Below, piece after piece: positions 24,664 to 33,506 of a stretch of DNA of 45,610 nt (positions are counted from its first letter, which is position 1; every line of letters starts with the position of its first letter). The notes under the pieces are model-generated. The model saw only the letters and a program-made list of their open reading frames with translations, was not told the origin of the DNA and did not search any database. The position numbers and the translations under genes are program-made. Origin of the DNA: Alphaproteobacteria bacterium (GTDB taxonomy: Bacteria > Pseudomonadota > Alphaproteobacteria > CAAHEQ01 > UBA3637); contig JAGCYU010000016.1 in assembly GCA_017960645.1 (NCBI GenBank), positions 1 through 45,610 on the forward strand, read 5' to 3'.

Positions 24664-26046
24664 TTATTTCGGAAAAACACCGATTACTTTATAGAAATTG
24701 ACAATGTTTTGATACAGAGCGGCATTTGATGACAACCAATTTGTTTGAGCACTTAAGCGTCTTTCCTCTGCATCCAATACTTGGCTATAATTGATTAAAC
24801 CAGCTTTATACTTGGAACGAGTTAACTCTGCCGCTTTTGTGATTCTATCATAGGCTTTTTTAAGATACTCGTTATGTTTTTGCTCTTGATTCAACGCCGT
24901 CAAGGCATTTTTGATATCTGCTATAGCCTGCAATATTGCTTGTTCATAGGCGGCCAATGCCATTTCTTTTTTGGCTTTTTGGATCAGTACGTTATTTTTT
25001 AACGCACCAAAATGGAAAACGGGCAGTTTGACAGAAGGAATCAACTCATACATCCAACTGGCATGATTTAAAACAGGCTTGTTTTTTAATGCTTCAAAGC
25101 CAAACAAGCCCGCGAAACTGATTTGAGGATATAGTTCAGCCACAGCAACTCCTATGGCGGCATTTGCACCTATTAAATCTGCCTCAGCCATTTGCACATC
25201 CGGCCTTTCACGAATAACATCCGCATTCAGTGTATAAAAACTGTTTATATCATAGGTCAACACATGGGCAATGGGATTATCCTTTTTAACATTTAAATAC
25301 CTTTCAACTTCATCCGGCAGAATCCCCAACAACAAACTTAAGGCCACTTTATTGGCCACAATTTTTTGTTCCATAACAGGAATATTGGCTTGGGTATTTT
25401 TTGTCAAATAATCAGCTTCATTTAGGTTAATTTTATCAGTTAAACCATTACTGTATAAATCATTTGTAATATGTTGTAATTCCTTTTGAATTTTAATATT
25501 ATCTTTTGTCTTTTTAATCAAAATTTCATTTAATCTTAGATCATAATAAACCCGTGCAATTTCTGCACATAAAGACACCAAAACATTATTTAAATTAGCT
25601 AAAGATTTAGCCCCTTCTGCTGCCGTTTGTTCTATTAAACGCTGTTGATGCCCAAAAATATCCAGTTCCCAACTGGCATCTATCCCTAATTGATAAGAAT
25701 CTTCCTTAAGCAACGTTTCCATGTTCCGGCTATTGCGGATTTCTTGATATTGAGCTGTGGCATCTAAAGTTGGAGCCAAACCAGCAATATCTATATGCAA
25801 AGCATAGCGTGCCGCTCTTAATGCCGCTACAGCTTGTCTCACAGATAAATTACTTTTTAATGCTTGCTGAATCAACGCATTCAAAGTTTCATCTTGAAAT
25901 TTTTGAAAATCTACAACTTGTCTAGAATCAGGATGAAGATTCAAAGTCTTTGTCACTTCATTATCTGTCACAACCTGAGGCCTTTCATAATCAGGCCCCA
26001 CAACACAACCGCTCAATAAAAAAAACAACCACATGATTCCTGTCAT
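24664..26046 (-). CDS. Outer-membrane efflux lipoprotein, NodT/OprM family
   Basis: This 460-residue TolC-like channel has a lipoprotein signal (LLSGC, lipidated Cys14) and the family start VVGPDYERP. Two efflux-protein repeats follow, with long helices and strands such as LDATAQYQEIRNSR near residue 84 and YPQISFAGLFGFEAL near 300. It would be the exit duct of the RND pump encoded just upstream, whose stop overlaps its start by 4 nt. An AGGAG site lies inside the upstream gene. The family exports drugs, detergents or bile salts, but the actual substrate is unknown. Confidence 0.93.
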   Translation of the reverse strand: MTGIMWLFFLLSGCVVGPDYERPQVVTDNEVTKTLNLHPDSRQVVDFQKFQDETLNALIQQALKSNLSVRQAVAALRAARYALHIDIAGLAPTLDATAQYQEIRNSRNMETLLKEDSYQLGIDASWELDIFGHQQRLIEQTAAEGAKSLANLNNVLVSLCAEIARVYYDLRLNEILIKKTKDNIKIQKELQHITNDLYSNGLTDKINLNEADYLTKNTQANIPVMEQKIVANKVALSLLLGILPDEVERYLNVKKDNPIAHVLTYDINSFYTLNADVIRERPDVQMAEADLIGANAAIGVAVAELYPQISFAGLFGFEALKNKPVLNHASWMYELIPSVKLPVFHFGALKNNVLIQKAKKEMALAAYEQAILQAIADIKNALTALNQEQKHNEYLKKAYDRITKAAELTRSKYKAGLINYSQVLDAEERRLSAQTNWLSSNAALYQNIVNFYKVIGVFPK

Positions 26047-29000
26047 TTTCTTCTCCTGTAACGCCGCCGTACTTTTGGCTCTTTTTTACGAGTGGCCAGA
26101 CGATAAAAAACACAAAACAAAGCAGGAACAAAGATAACCCCGATACCTGTGGCAAATAACATGCCAAACCATACTGTTGTGCCCATAGAAATTTGACTAG
26201 CGGCCCCTGCTCCTTTAGCCAATAACATCGGCAAAACACCCAAGATAAAGGTAAGTGCGGTCATCACCACAGCCCGATAACGTTCTTGTGCACCTTTGAT
26301 GGCGGCCGCAATCATATTCATCCCTTGTTCGCAATTACGAACAATAAATTCTACGATTAAGATTGCATTTTTGGATGCTAAACCTATTAACAAAACCAGG
26401 CCTAATTGTGCATAAATTGATAAAGATTGTTGCATCACAAAAACACCAATTAAAGCACCTAAGATAGCGAAAATATTCGTGATGACGACACTGAAAGCGA
26501 TAAGCCAGCTTTCGTATAACGCTACTAAAAACAGATAAGAAAATAAAAATGCCAAGGCAATTAAAATCAACACTAAACCTTGAGTTTGTGCTTCTTGTAA
26601 ACTTAAACCAGTCCAGCTGATAGCAAAAGAAGTGCCCAAAGTTTGTGACAATTTTTCTATTTCTTTCAATGCACTGCCAGAGCTAATATGCGGGGCAGTT
26701 TCAGCACTGACAGCTGCAGACAGGTATTGATTAAATCTGTAAATAGTTTTGGGTGACAACACCGTTTTAACAGTCATAAAATCCTTTAATTGCACCAATT
26801 GTCCATCCATACTAGGAATATATAAATCTTCGATATTTTCTATAGATTGACGCGCATTAAAATCTGCTTGAATAATAACTTTATTTGTTTGACCAGCCAA
26901 CGTAAAAGTATTGACATACCTGGATCCCAGATAATTTTGCAACGTTGTAAATACATTAGATATAGGAATATTATAGTATTGCAATAAACTTCTGTTTAAA
27001 TCCAAAAATAAATGTGGGGTATCCGAACGAAAGGGGCTATACGCAAATACAAAATCTGGATTATGATTTAACGCATTGGTTAATTTAGTTGTGGCAATTT
27101 CTAATTCTTTTGGCTGAATATTTTGGTTCACAGCATTTAATTGGAATGACACACCACTGCTGGTTCCAATACCTGGCACAGCGGGTAATGCAAAGAAATC
27201 AATCACAGCTTGATGATTATCTCTATACTCTTGGATCAGCTCTTCTAAAATAGCATTTGCTGATAATGAAGCTGTCGTTCTTTGATCCCAATCTGTTAAG
27301 CCTACAACCAACATTCCTATATTTTCTCCACCACCACTTAATAAACTTGCGCCTGCAATACCTATCACATATTCAATGCCTTGCTTTTGTAAAATATCTC
27401 CACTCATTTGTGATAGTAATTCCACAGTCTCGTTCGTACTAGAAATATCTGGTAATTGAACACTAGCCAATAAAATCCCTTGATCTTCTTGAGGGACAAA
27501 AGAAGTGGGTGTTCGATAAAACAAACCAATAATGACTCCTAAAAGTATAATGAATAACAAAACAATACTTTTTAAATGATGACAGCTCCAATCCACACAC
27601 AATAAATAATGCTTTTGAATCCACCCAAACCCCCGATTAAAAAGATCAAAAAATTTGGAAATATTATTTGTGTGCTTTAAAAAGATAGCGCATAAAGCTG
27701 GTGACAAAGTCAATGCATTGATTGCAGAAAACACAATAGCAACAGATATTGTAATGGCGAATTGAGCATATATTTTTCCTGTCATCCCTGCCATTAAACC
27801 CACAGGAATAAAGATTGCCAACAAAACAAAGGTCGTTGCTAAAACAGAACTGGCTATATCCAATATGGCTTGAATGGAAGCATCCAATGCTTGCATTTTT
27901 TGTTGTTTCATTAAATACTGTACACGTTCTACCACAATAATAGCATCATCCACCACAAGCCCTATTGCCAAAATCATGGCAAACAAAGTCAAGATATTGA
28001 TATCCATGCCAAAGCAATAAATCACCATAAAGGTGGCAATCAAAGAAACAGGGATAGTAATTAAAGGTATCAGTGTGGCCCATATATTTTGCAAAAACAG
28101 GTACACAACCAAAATCACTAATAAAAATGTTATGACCAAGGTTGAAAGGATGCTTGAAATGGACGCCTTTACAAACGTTGTAGAATCATAAGCAATTTTT
28201 AATTCCATATCTTCTGGGAAAGATTGTGATAGCTTGCTGATTTCTTGTTTTAACTCGGCCATGGTTTGCAAAGCATTTGAGTTTGGTAACTGACTGAGCG
28301 CAATAACAACAGCAGGCGCCCGATTATACATAGCATTGATCCGATAATTTTCAGCACCTAATTCCACCTCTGCTACATCGGCTAAAGTTACCATACTGCC
28401 ATCTTTATCCATTTTTAAAATAATTTGTTGAAATTCTTGGGGCGTTGATAACATCCCATAAGCCGTTAAAGATAAAACAGCAGGTTTGCCTTTGGCCGGA
28501 GCAAAACCCAATCCCCCGATGGACGCTTGTATATTTTGGTTTTCAATTGCATTGACCACATCTGTTGCTGTCAGGTTATATTGCACTAATTTAGTGGGAT
28601 TCAACCAAATACGCATACTGGCTTCGGGTGAATAAATTGTTAAGTCACCAATACCGGGAACTCGCGCTAAAGGGTTTTGAATATTTGTGTAAGCATATTG
28701 ACTTAATGCCAACGCATCATAAGTTCTATTGGGAGATTCTAAAACTAAAAAGCCCAAAATATTTGCGCTTTGTTGAACAACATCCAAACCTTCCTGTATC
28801 ACAATATCCGGCAATAAAGATTGCACCTGTTGCAATCTGTTTTCTACTTTAACTTGAGCAATATTAGCATCCGTTCCAATATCAAAAGTCAACGTTAAAG
28901 TATAAGTTCCATCATCTGTACTGTTAGAACTCATATACAACAATCCCTCTAAACCATTTAATTTATTTTCAATAGGTGTCGCAATCATATCTGCCACTAT

Positions 29001-29171
29001 TTGAGCGCTGGCTCCGGGATAAACAGTACTGACCACAATCTGTGGAGGTGTAATAGCTGGATATTGGGAAACAGGTAAGACCAAACAGGCAATTAAACCT
29101 AATAAGACCATAACAACAGCAATAACACCTGAAAATCTGGGATGTGTAATAAAAAAAGCAGAAGGATTCAT
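26043..29171 (-). CDS. RND efflux pump inner-membrane subunit (HAE1/AcrB family)
   Basis: This 1042-residue proton-driven pump has 12 helices and two large periplasmic loops. It begins FFITHPRFSGVIAVVMVLLG, as the family does. The proton-relay Asp pair is in LVVDDAIIVVERV on TM4 (about residues 405-417), and the matching Lys is in GLASKNAILIVEF on TM10 (about 930-942). Length is normal for AcrB-type proteins. It is co-translated with the adaptor (4-nt overlap) and the outer-membrane lipoprotein (4-nt overlap). No transcription regulator gene of the TetR or two-component type is adjacent, which is unusual for such pumps. Confidence 0.96.
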   Translation of the reverse strand: MNPSAFFITHPRFSGVIAVVMVLLGLIACLVLPVSQYPAITPPQIVVSTVYPGASAQIVADMIATPIENKLNGLEGLLYMSSNSTDDGTYTLTLTFDIGTDANIAQVKVENRLQQVQSLLPDIVIQEGLDVVQQSANILGFLVLESPNRTYDALALSQYAYTNIQNPLARVPGIGDLTIYSPEASMRIWLNPTKLVQYNLTATDVVNAIENQNIQASIGGLGFAPAKGKPAVLSLTAYGMLSTPQEFQQIILKMDKDGSMVTLADVAEVELGAENYRINAMYNRAPAVVIALSQLPNSNALQTMAELKQEISKLSQSFPEDMELKIAYDSTTFVKASISSILSTLVITFLLVILVVYLFLQNIWATLIPLITIPVSLIATFMVIYCFGMDINILTLFAMILAIGLVVDDAIIVVERVQYLMKQQKMQALDASIQAILDIASSVLATTFVLLAIFIPVGLMAGMTGKIYAQFAITISVAIVFSAINALTLSPALCAIFLKHTNNISKFFDLFNRGFGWIQKHYLLCVDWSCHHLKSIVLLFIILLGVIIGLFYRTPTSFVPQEDQGILLASVQLPDISSTNETVELLSQMSGDILQKQGIEYVIGIAGASLLSGGGENIGMLVVGLTDWDQRTTASLSANAILEELIQEYRDNHQAVIDFFALPAVPGIGTSSGVSFQLNAVNQNIQPKELEIATTKLTNALNHNPDFVFAYSPFRSDTPHLFLDLNRSLLQYYNIPISNVFTTLQNYLGSRYVNTFTLAGQTNKVIIQADFNARQSIENIEDLYIPSMDGQLVQLKDFMTVKTVLSPKTIYRFNQYLSAAVSAETAPHISSGSALKEIEKLSQTLGTSFAISWTGLSLQEAQTQGLVLILIALAFLFSYLFLVALYESWLIAFSVVITNIFAILGALIGVFVMQQSLSIYAQLGLVLLIGLASKNAILIVEFIVRNCEQGMNMIAAAIKGAQERYRAVVMTALTFILGVLPMLLAKGAGAASQISMGTTVWFGMLFATGIGVIFVPALFCVFYRLATRKKEPKVRRRYRRRK

Positions 29172-30268
29172 TCTAACACTCCATGTGCTTTTTGCCCAAT
29201 CATCGTTGGCTCTAAACGTTGGATAATTAACTGATCATGAGGATTGATATTTCCTTGTACATAATATTGATCTCCTACAGTCCCTTCTATTATAATTGGC
29301 AATTTTGTGATAATCCCATCTCTTAACACATAAATACTGTTTTCTTTATCATCCATTTGAACTGCGGTTTGCGGAATCAATATTTCTTGCTTTAATTGTT
29401 TTTTTAAACGGACTGTTACGGAACTATTAGGCAATAAAATCGCTTGAGGATTTTCTGCCAATACATACACGATTGCAGAATTAGTTCCTTGATTAAATTG
29501 ATTATCCATAAAAACAAGTTCTGCTTGTTCGGGGTATACCGATCCATCCGGCAATAAAAGTTGGACATCATAGTCATCAAAAAAATCAGGATTCATATAA
29601 TCTCTGGCCGGCACTGAAAAAGCTATTTTAACAGGTGATATTTGTAATATGTAACCCAAGTTTGTTTGAGGAGATACGTAATCCCCGACAGATACAGAAA
29701 AATTACCAACAATGCCATCCAGACGAGAACGCAACACCGTATAGCCCAATTCTATGTGCGCTTGTTCCAAAGCAGCAACGGCCGCCAAATAGGCTGCATG
29801 AGCACTTTTATACGAATTTTGAGCATTATCCAATAAATTTTCTGACACAGCTTCGCTGGGAGTATGTTGAACACGCTTTAAATAAATACTGGCATTTTCC
29901 ATATCTGCTTTGGCTTTTGCCACATCAGCTTCGGCTTGTGCGACTTTTGCACGATATATATCTTGATTCAAAACAAATAAAGGTTCGCCAATGCTGACTG
30001 CATCTCCTCCATCTATTAAAATCTCTTGAATAAAACCGCTAATCATAGGATAAATCGTTTGTCCTTGATAAGCCTCTACACGCCCGATAAAATCTTTGGT
30101 CATAATAAAATCTTCACGGTGAATGGGTTGAACCAAAACCGACATTGGATTTAATTGACCTTTTGATGATTGTTCAATATGTTTCTGATGATCATAATGA
30201 ACACTAAAACATATAATTAAGGTAATAACAATAACAAACCACGGAATAAATTTTTTCCACTGTAACAT
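29168..30268 (-). CDS. RND efflux periplasmic adaptor protein
   Basis: This 366-residue membrane fusion protein has an N-terminal anchor (about 8-25). The lipoyl-domain motif GRVEAYQGQTIYPMISGFI and a short helical hairpin (about 105-165) follow. The second lipoyl half (GYTVLRSRLDGIVGNFSV) and a beta-barrel region complete the family pattern. It has no lipobox. It bridges the RND subunit and the outer-membrane lipoprotein. It is the first gene of the operon; its ribosome site (GGAG) sits in one arm of an inverted repeat (30274-30301), which may control its translation. Confidence 0.93.
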   Translation of the reverse strand: MLQWKKFIPWFVIVITLIICFSVHYDHQKHIEQSSKGQLNPMSVLVQPIHREDFIMTKDFIGRVEAYQGQTIYPMISGFIQEILIDGGDAVSIGEPLFVLNQDIYRAKVAQAEADVAKAKADMENASIYLKRVQHTPSEAVSENLLDNAQNSYKSAHAAYLAAVAALEQAHIELGYTVLRSRLDGIVGNFSVSVGDYVSPQTNLGYILQISPVKIAFSVPARDYMNPDFFDDYDVQLLLPDGSVYPEQAELVFMDNQFNQGTNSAIVYVLAENPQAILLPNSSVTVRLKKQLKQEILIPQTAVQMDDKENSIYVLRDGIITKLPIIIEGTVGDQYYVQGNINPHDQLIIQRLEPTMIGQKAHGVLE

Positions 30269-30273
30269 AACAA

Positions 30274-30301
30274 CACTCCTCTAAAATCAGAAATGGGAGT
30301 G
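30274..30301 (-). promoter_or_regulatory. Inverted repeat covering the ribosome site of the RND operon
   Basis: In the minus-strand leader, CACTCC (30296-30301) can pair with GGAGTG (30274-30279) across a 16-nt loop. The second arm contains the GGAG site just before the adaptor ATG, so pairing would hide it. Confidence 0.4.
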
Positions 30302-30330
30302 ATTACTTGGCTTGTCAATTCAAATTAAAA

Positions 30331-31104
30331 CTAACGTATATGTTGAGCTATTTGTTTTGCTAACAATATTTTAGGATCAAACATCAGCCGTACACTTTTT
30401 TGATGATTCAAAGCTATACGACACGATGAAATTGGCTCTTTGCATTCTTGATTATCACCGGACACGGTCACAGGACGATGAAATGGGTCTATTGGCTTCA
30501 CGACGATTTCTGTATTATCATTCACCCGTGAAGCTAACTTCGCACGTGAACAAATTGAATGAATTCCCAATACGGGACGGGCCCAAGGAATTGAACGGCC
30601 ACCAACCGCCTGCCAATAGGCTCTACTTCCCAAAGGGGTTGCAACAATACATCCATCACAATGCTTCAGTTCTGAGCCCCCCTTTTCCTGCCCATTGATG
30701 ATATATCTAACTTGTAAATGGGCACTTTGAGTACTCATACGCCTGATTACACCCTCGTTAAAAGCGCACAGTTGTACTTCTTTTGGTTCATTACGTAACG
30801 TTGCCGTTATATTCAACGGATGAAAAGTTACTGTTACAGCTTTTTTTATTCTCTCCAGCAAAGACTCTTTTTGATATGATGGATTCATTAAATATCCCAA
30901 ATGTCCAAAGTTTTCTCCAAAAAGAGGTGTTCCATAGCGCAAAGCCAATCTCATTGCAGCCAACATTGTACCGTCCCCACCCAATGGGACAAAAACATCA
31001 GCATTTTCTGCCGAAGTCTCACCATAAAGACTACGATACGCTTCTGCAACTTTTTGAGCTAAAGGCGCAGCCGAGGCTATAAAATGTAAGTGCATAGATG
31101 GCAC
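30331..31104 (-). CDS. nadK: NAD kinase (divergent)
   Basis: This 257-residue cytoplasmic enzyme phosphorylates NAD to NADP. The GGDGT motif (about residues 43-47), the NFGHLGYLMN segment and the FNEG motif (about 115-118) identify the family. The usual TPTGSTAYNLSAGGP block is altered to TPLGSRAYWQAVGGRS, and the following ISP segment is not recognisable, so its substrate pocket differs from well-known enzymes. GTG at 31104 is chosen because AAAGGGG lies 5 nt upstream; the next ATG (31095) is too far from this site. A near-perfect promoter lies divergent to that of lexA. Confidence 0.88.
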   Translation of the reverse strand: MPSMHLHFIASAAPLAQKVAEAYRSLYGETSAENADVFVPLGGDGTMLAAMRLALRYGTPLFGENFGHLGYLMNPSYQKESLLERIKKAVTVTFHPLNITATLRNEPKEVQLCAFNEGVIRRMSTQSAHLQVRYIINGQEKGGSELKHCDGCIVATPLGSRAYWQAVGGRSIPWARPVLGIHSICSRAKLASRVNDNTEIVVKPIDPFHRPVTVSGDNQECKEPISSCRIALNHQKSVRLMFDPKILLAKQIAQHIR

Positions 31105-31143
31105 GTTTTCCCCTTTAAAATAACAATCTTAACCAATGCATAT

Positions 31144-31172
31144 ATTATACACCGCAACCAGTTTTTTGTCAA
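31144..31172 (-). promoter_or_regulatory. Consensus promoter of nadK
   Basis: On the minus strand, a perfect TTGACA (31167-31172), a 17-nt spacer and a perfect TATAAT (31144-31149). Confidence 0.88.
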
Positions 31173-31202
31173 TTTTTTTATTTTTTGTCACAAAAAAAGC
31201 CC

Positions 31203-31231
31203 TTGACAGTTTAAATTAAGTCCTTTATAAT
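31203..31231 (+). promoter_or_regulatory. Consensus promoter of lexA
   Basis: A perfect TTGACA (31203-31208), a 17-nt spacer and a perfect TATAAT (31226-31231). Such a strong promoter suits a gene held down by an operator. Confidence 0.92.
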
Positions 31232-31233
31232 AA

Positions 31234-31248
31234 GAACAAAACAGGAAC
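31234..31248 (+). promoter_or_regulatory. LexA operator (SOS box, alphaproteobacterial type)
   Basis: GAACAAAACAGGAAC matches the alphaproteobacterial consensus GAAC-N7-GAAC exactly. It begins three bases after the lexA -10 box and covers the transcription start, so LexA should repress its own gene. Confidence 0.92.
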
Positions 31249-31262
31249 AAGGGAGGAAACAG

Positions 31263-31877
31263 ATGCTGACCAAGAAACAACTAGAATTATTTGATTTTAT
31301 ACAAAAATATACTGCTGATAATGGTGTTGCGCCATCATTTGATGAAATGAAAGATTATATGGGCTTGAAATCCAAATCCAGCATACACCGCCTGATTTCC
31401 GCATTAGAGCGCAAAGAAGTTGTTCACCGCCTGCCCCGCCAAGCTCGTGCTATTGAGTTGGGTCTATCTCAACAAGCCATAGATATTGCCAATGACGTTG
31501 TACAAATTCCTATGTATGGGAAAATTGCAGCAGGTTTACCTATTGAGGCTGTTGCTGATGAACACGAAACGGTATCTGTTCCTGCCAATATGACAGGAGC
31601 TGGTGAACATTATGCCCTGTTGGTTGAAGGTGATTCTATGATCAATGCTGGCATTTTAAATGGGGATACCGTTATTATTAAACGTGCACATCAGGCAAAT
31701 GACGGCGATATTGTGGTTGCTTTAATAGACGGCATGGATGTGACTTTAAAGAAATTTTATCGACGCCACAATTCCATTGCATTGGAGCCTGCCAATCCTG
31801 CTTATGAAACACGTATTTTTACGGACGACAGAATTGAAATTCAAGGTATCTTGGTCGGCCTTATGCGTACCTATTAA
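31263..31877 (+). CDS. lexA: LexA repressor
   Basis: This 204-residue SOS repressor has an N-terminal winged helix (about 1-65: MLTKKQLELFDFIQKY and KSSIHRLISALERK). The C-terminal autoprotease has a cleavage site at Ala90-Gly91 (GKIAAGLPIEA), nucleophile Ser125 (EGDSM) and general base Lys163 (DVTLKKF). RecA-ssDNA filaments would stimulate self-cleavage after DNA damage. The recognition segment differs from that of E. coli LexA, consistent with the different operator seen upstream. A GGGAGG site precedes the ATG, with the operator and promoter close by. Confidence 0.97.
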   Translation: MLTKKQLELFDFIQKYTADNGVAPSFDEMKDYMGLKSKSSIHRLISALERKEVVHRLPRQARAIELGLSQQAIDIANDVVQIPMYGKIAAGLPIEAVADEHETVSVPANMTGAGEHYALLVEGDSMINAGILNGDTVIIKRAHQANDGDIVVALIDGMDVTLKKFYRRHNSIALEPANPAYETRIFTDDRIEIQGILVGLMRTY

Positions 31878-31892
31878 AACATGAATTTTCAC

Positions 31893-31921
31893 TAGACAAT
31901 TTTGTCAAAAACAGCTATACT
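31893..31921 (+). promoter_or_regulatory. Promoter of the RNA methyltransferase gene (leaderless start)
   Basis: TAGACA (31893-31898), 17 nt and TATACT (31916-31921). Only six bases separate the -10 from the ATG at 31928, so transcription should start at or next to the A of ATG. Confidence 0.65.
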
Positions 31922-31927
31922 GGAAGC

Positions 31928-32929
31928 ATGTTAGAAAAAAAGTGTCAATATTTTGGTTCTTGCGGTGGTTGCGTTTGGCAAGATTTATCCGAAAAAGAAT
32001 ATGTTACCAAAAAAGAAAATTTTATACGGCGTGCTTTTCAAGACGCTGGATTTAAGAACATTCCATTACAACCGCTTATCCTTGTTCCCACAGGCACACG
32101 CCGGCGCGCTTGTTTTGCGCTTAATCACGGACACATAGGTTTTAATCAAGAACACTCTCATCAAATCATAGAAATTTTCTCTTGCCCATTGTTAGTGCCT
32201 GCTATTAATGCAATCTTACCTATTTTACGAGAAAAACTACAGCACCTGAAATTATCCGGGGATATTTTTATTCTAGCCACAGATTTTGGACTGGATATTC
32301 ACATTAAAACAAAACAAAACTCTAAATTGTCTCTAGATCTTTTAGAAAATCTAAATCAACTGGCTCAAGAACCTTCTATTATACGGCTTGTGTACAATAA
32401 TCAGCCTTTATTTGAAAAAATGCCACTAGGAGCCTTTGCAGATACCTTTATGCAGCCCAGTAAAGAAGGTGAAAAAACTTTAATTCAATTGATGCTTCAA
32501 AATATCTCAGATGAAAAAACAGTGGTTGATTTATTCTGTGGTAAAGGCACTTTTACAGTTCCATTATTGGAAAGACACATTGCCACCACGGGTTACGATA
32601 ACGTACCTGAGGCTGTAGCTTGCCTCAAAGAAAATGGGCAAGTGCGGGATTTATTTCGCTCACCTTTAACCAGCAACGAACTAAATGGCACAGATTTAGT
32701 GATTTTGGATCCTCCACGCGCGGGGGCATTGGCTCAAATCGAAGAAATAGCCGCAAGCAATGTCACTAAAGTCATTATGATATCATGCAATCCCAAAACC
32801 GCCGCTCGTGACAGCTCTATTTTGTGTCAATCTGGTTTTCAATTACAAACCATAACACCGGTGGATCAATTCACTTATTCTAATCACGTTGAAATTGTTG
32901 CTACTTTTATAAAAAGCACAAGTTTTTAG
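31928..32929 (+). CDS. Class I SAM-dependent RNA (uracil-C5) methyltransferase, TrmA/RlmD family
   Basis: This 333-residue enzyme is shorter than RlmD (about 430) because the N-terminal TRAM domain is missing. Cys6, Cys12, Cys15 and Cys86 fit the family's 4Fe-4S site. The SAM-binding motif is VDLFCGKGTFTVPL, then LDPPRAG. The nucleophilic Cys287 is in ISCNPKTAARD, and the C-terminal FTYSNHVEIVATF carries the general-base Glu. It would methylate uridine C5 in rRNA or tRNA; which base cannot be told. The start codon has no usable leader, since the promoter puts the transcript start at the ATG. Confidence 0.92.
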   Translation: MLEKKCQYFGSCGGCVWQDLSEKEYVTKKENFIRRAFQDAGFKNIPLQPLILVPTGTRRRACFALNHGHIGFNQEHSHQIIEIFSCPLLVPAINAILPILREKLQHLKLSGDIFILATDFGLDIHIKTKQNSKLSLDLLENLNQLAQEPSIIRLVYNNQPLFEKMPLGAFADTFMQPSKEGEKTLIQLMLQNISDEKTVVDLFCGKGTFTVPLLERHIATTGYDNVPEAVACLKENGQVRDLFRSPLTSNELNGTDLVILDPPRAGALAQIEEIAASNVTKVIMISCNPKTAARDSSILCQSGFQLQTITPVDQFTYSNHVEIVATFIKSTSF

Positions 32930-32958
32930 TTGACAATACATATTTTTCTATGTACCAT
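32930..32958 (+). promoter_or_regulatory. Promoter of the Xre regulator gene
   Basis: TTGACA (32930-32935), 17 nt and TACCAT (32953-32958). The leader to the ATG is about 27 nt. Confidence 0.75.
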
Positions 32959-32990
32959 GTTACTCACGTAAAAGTAGTAAGGAGTTCAAC

Positions 32991-33503
32991 ATGAAAAAAG
33001 ATAGACAAGGAAATTTGCGCGGGCGTTTGCTGAATGGAGAACCCAATCCAGTTGATGTATATGTTGGTTCCCGTGTACGAATGCGCCGCACTATTTTGGG
33101 AATGAGTCAACAACGCTTAGCCAAAGAATTGTCTGTTACTTTTCAACAAATTCAAAAATATGAAAAAGGCTTAAATCGTATTGGAGCCAGCAGATTGTGG
33201 GATTTAGCACAAGTTTTGGGCGTCAATGTGGACTTTTTCTATGAAGATTTAGATCCGGTAGCAAGTGATCAAAGCCCTCGCAAATTAAATTGTTCTTTAC
33301 AGTTGTCTCAAGATCCTGCTGTGTTTGATGCCGATATATTATTGCGTAAAGATGTTTTAACGCTTATCCGTTGCTATATCAGGATTAAAGATCCTAAAAT
33401 GGCCAAGGCCATCCTATCCATGGCGAAAGCAGCCATTCCAGAAAATGAACGTCTTGCGTTGAATGCAGATATGAACGACATAGAGGATGAGGAAAACACT
33501 TAA
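32991..33503 (+). CDS. Xre-family helix-turn-helix regulator, alphaproteobacterial type
   Basis: This 170-residue protein has a Cro/C1 helix-turn-helix (about 22-82: GSRVRMRRTILGMSQQRLAK, then SVTFQQIQKYEKGLNRIGAS) and ends the domain with NVDFFYEDL. A helical C-terminal region (about 110-170) follows. This arrangement is common in Alphaproteobacteria, where such regulators often have global or cell-cycle-linked roles, but its targets are unknown. The start has an AAGGAG site. It is convergent with the suf operon, with only three bases between the two stop codons. Confidence 0.88.
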   Translation: MKKDRQGNLRGRLLNGEPNPVDVYVGSRVRMRRTILGMSQQRLAKELSVTFQQIQKYEKGLNRIGASRLWDLAQVLGVNVDFFYEDLDPVASDQSPRKLNCSLQLSQDPAVFDADILLRKDVLTLIRCYIRIKDPKMAKAILSMAKAAIPENERLALNADMNDIEDEENT

Positions 33504-33506
33504 GCT

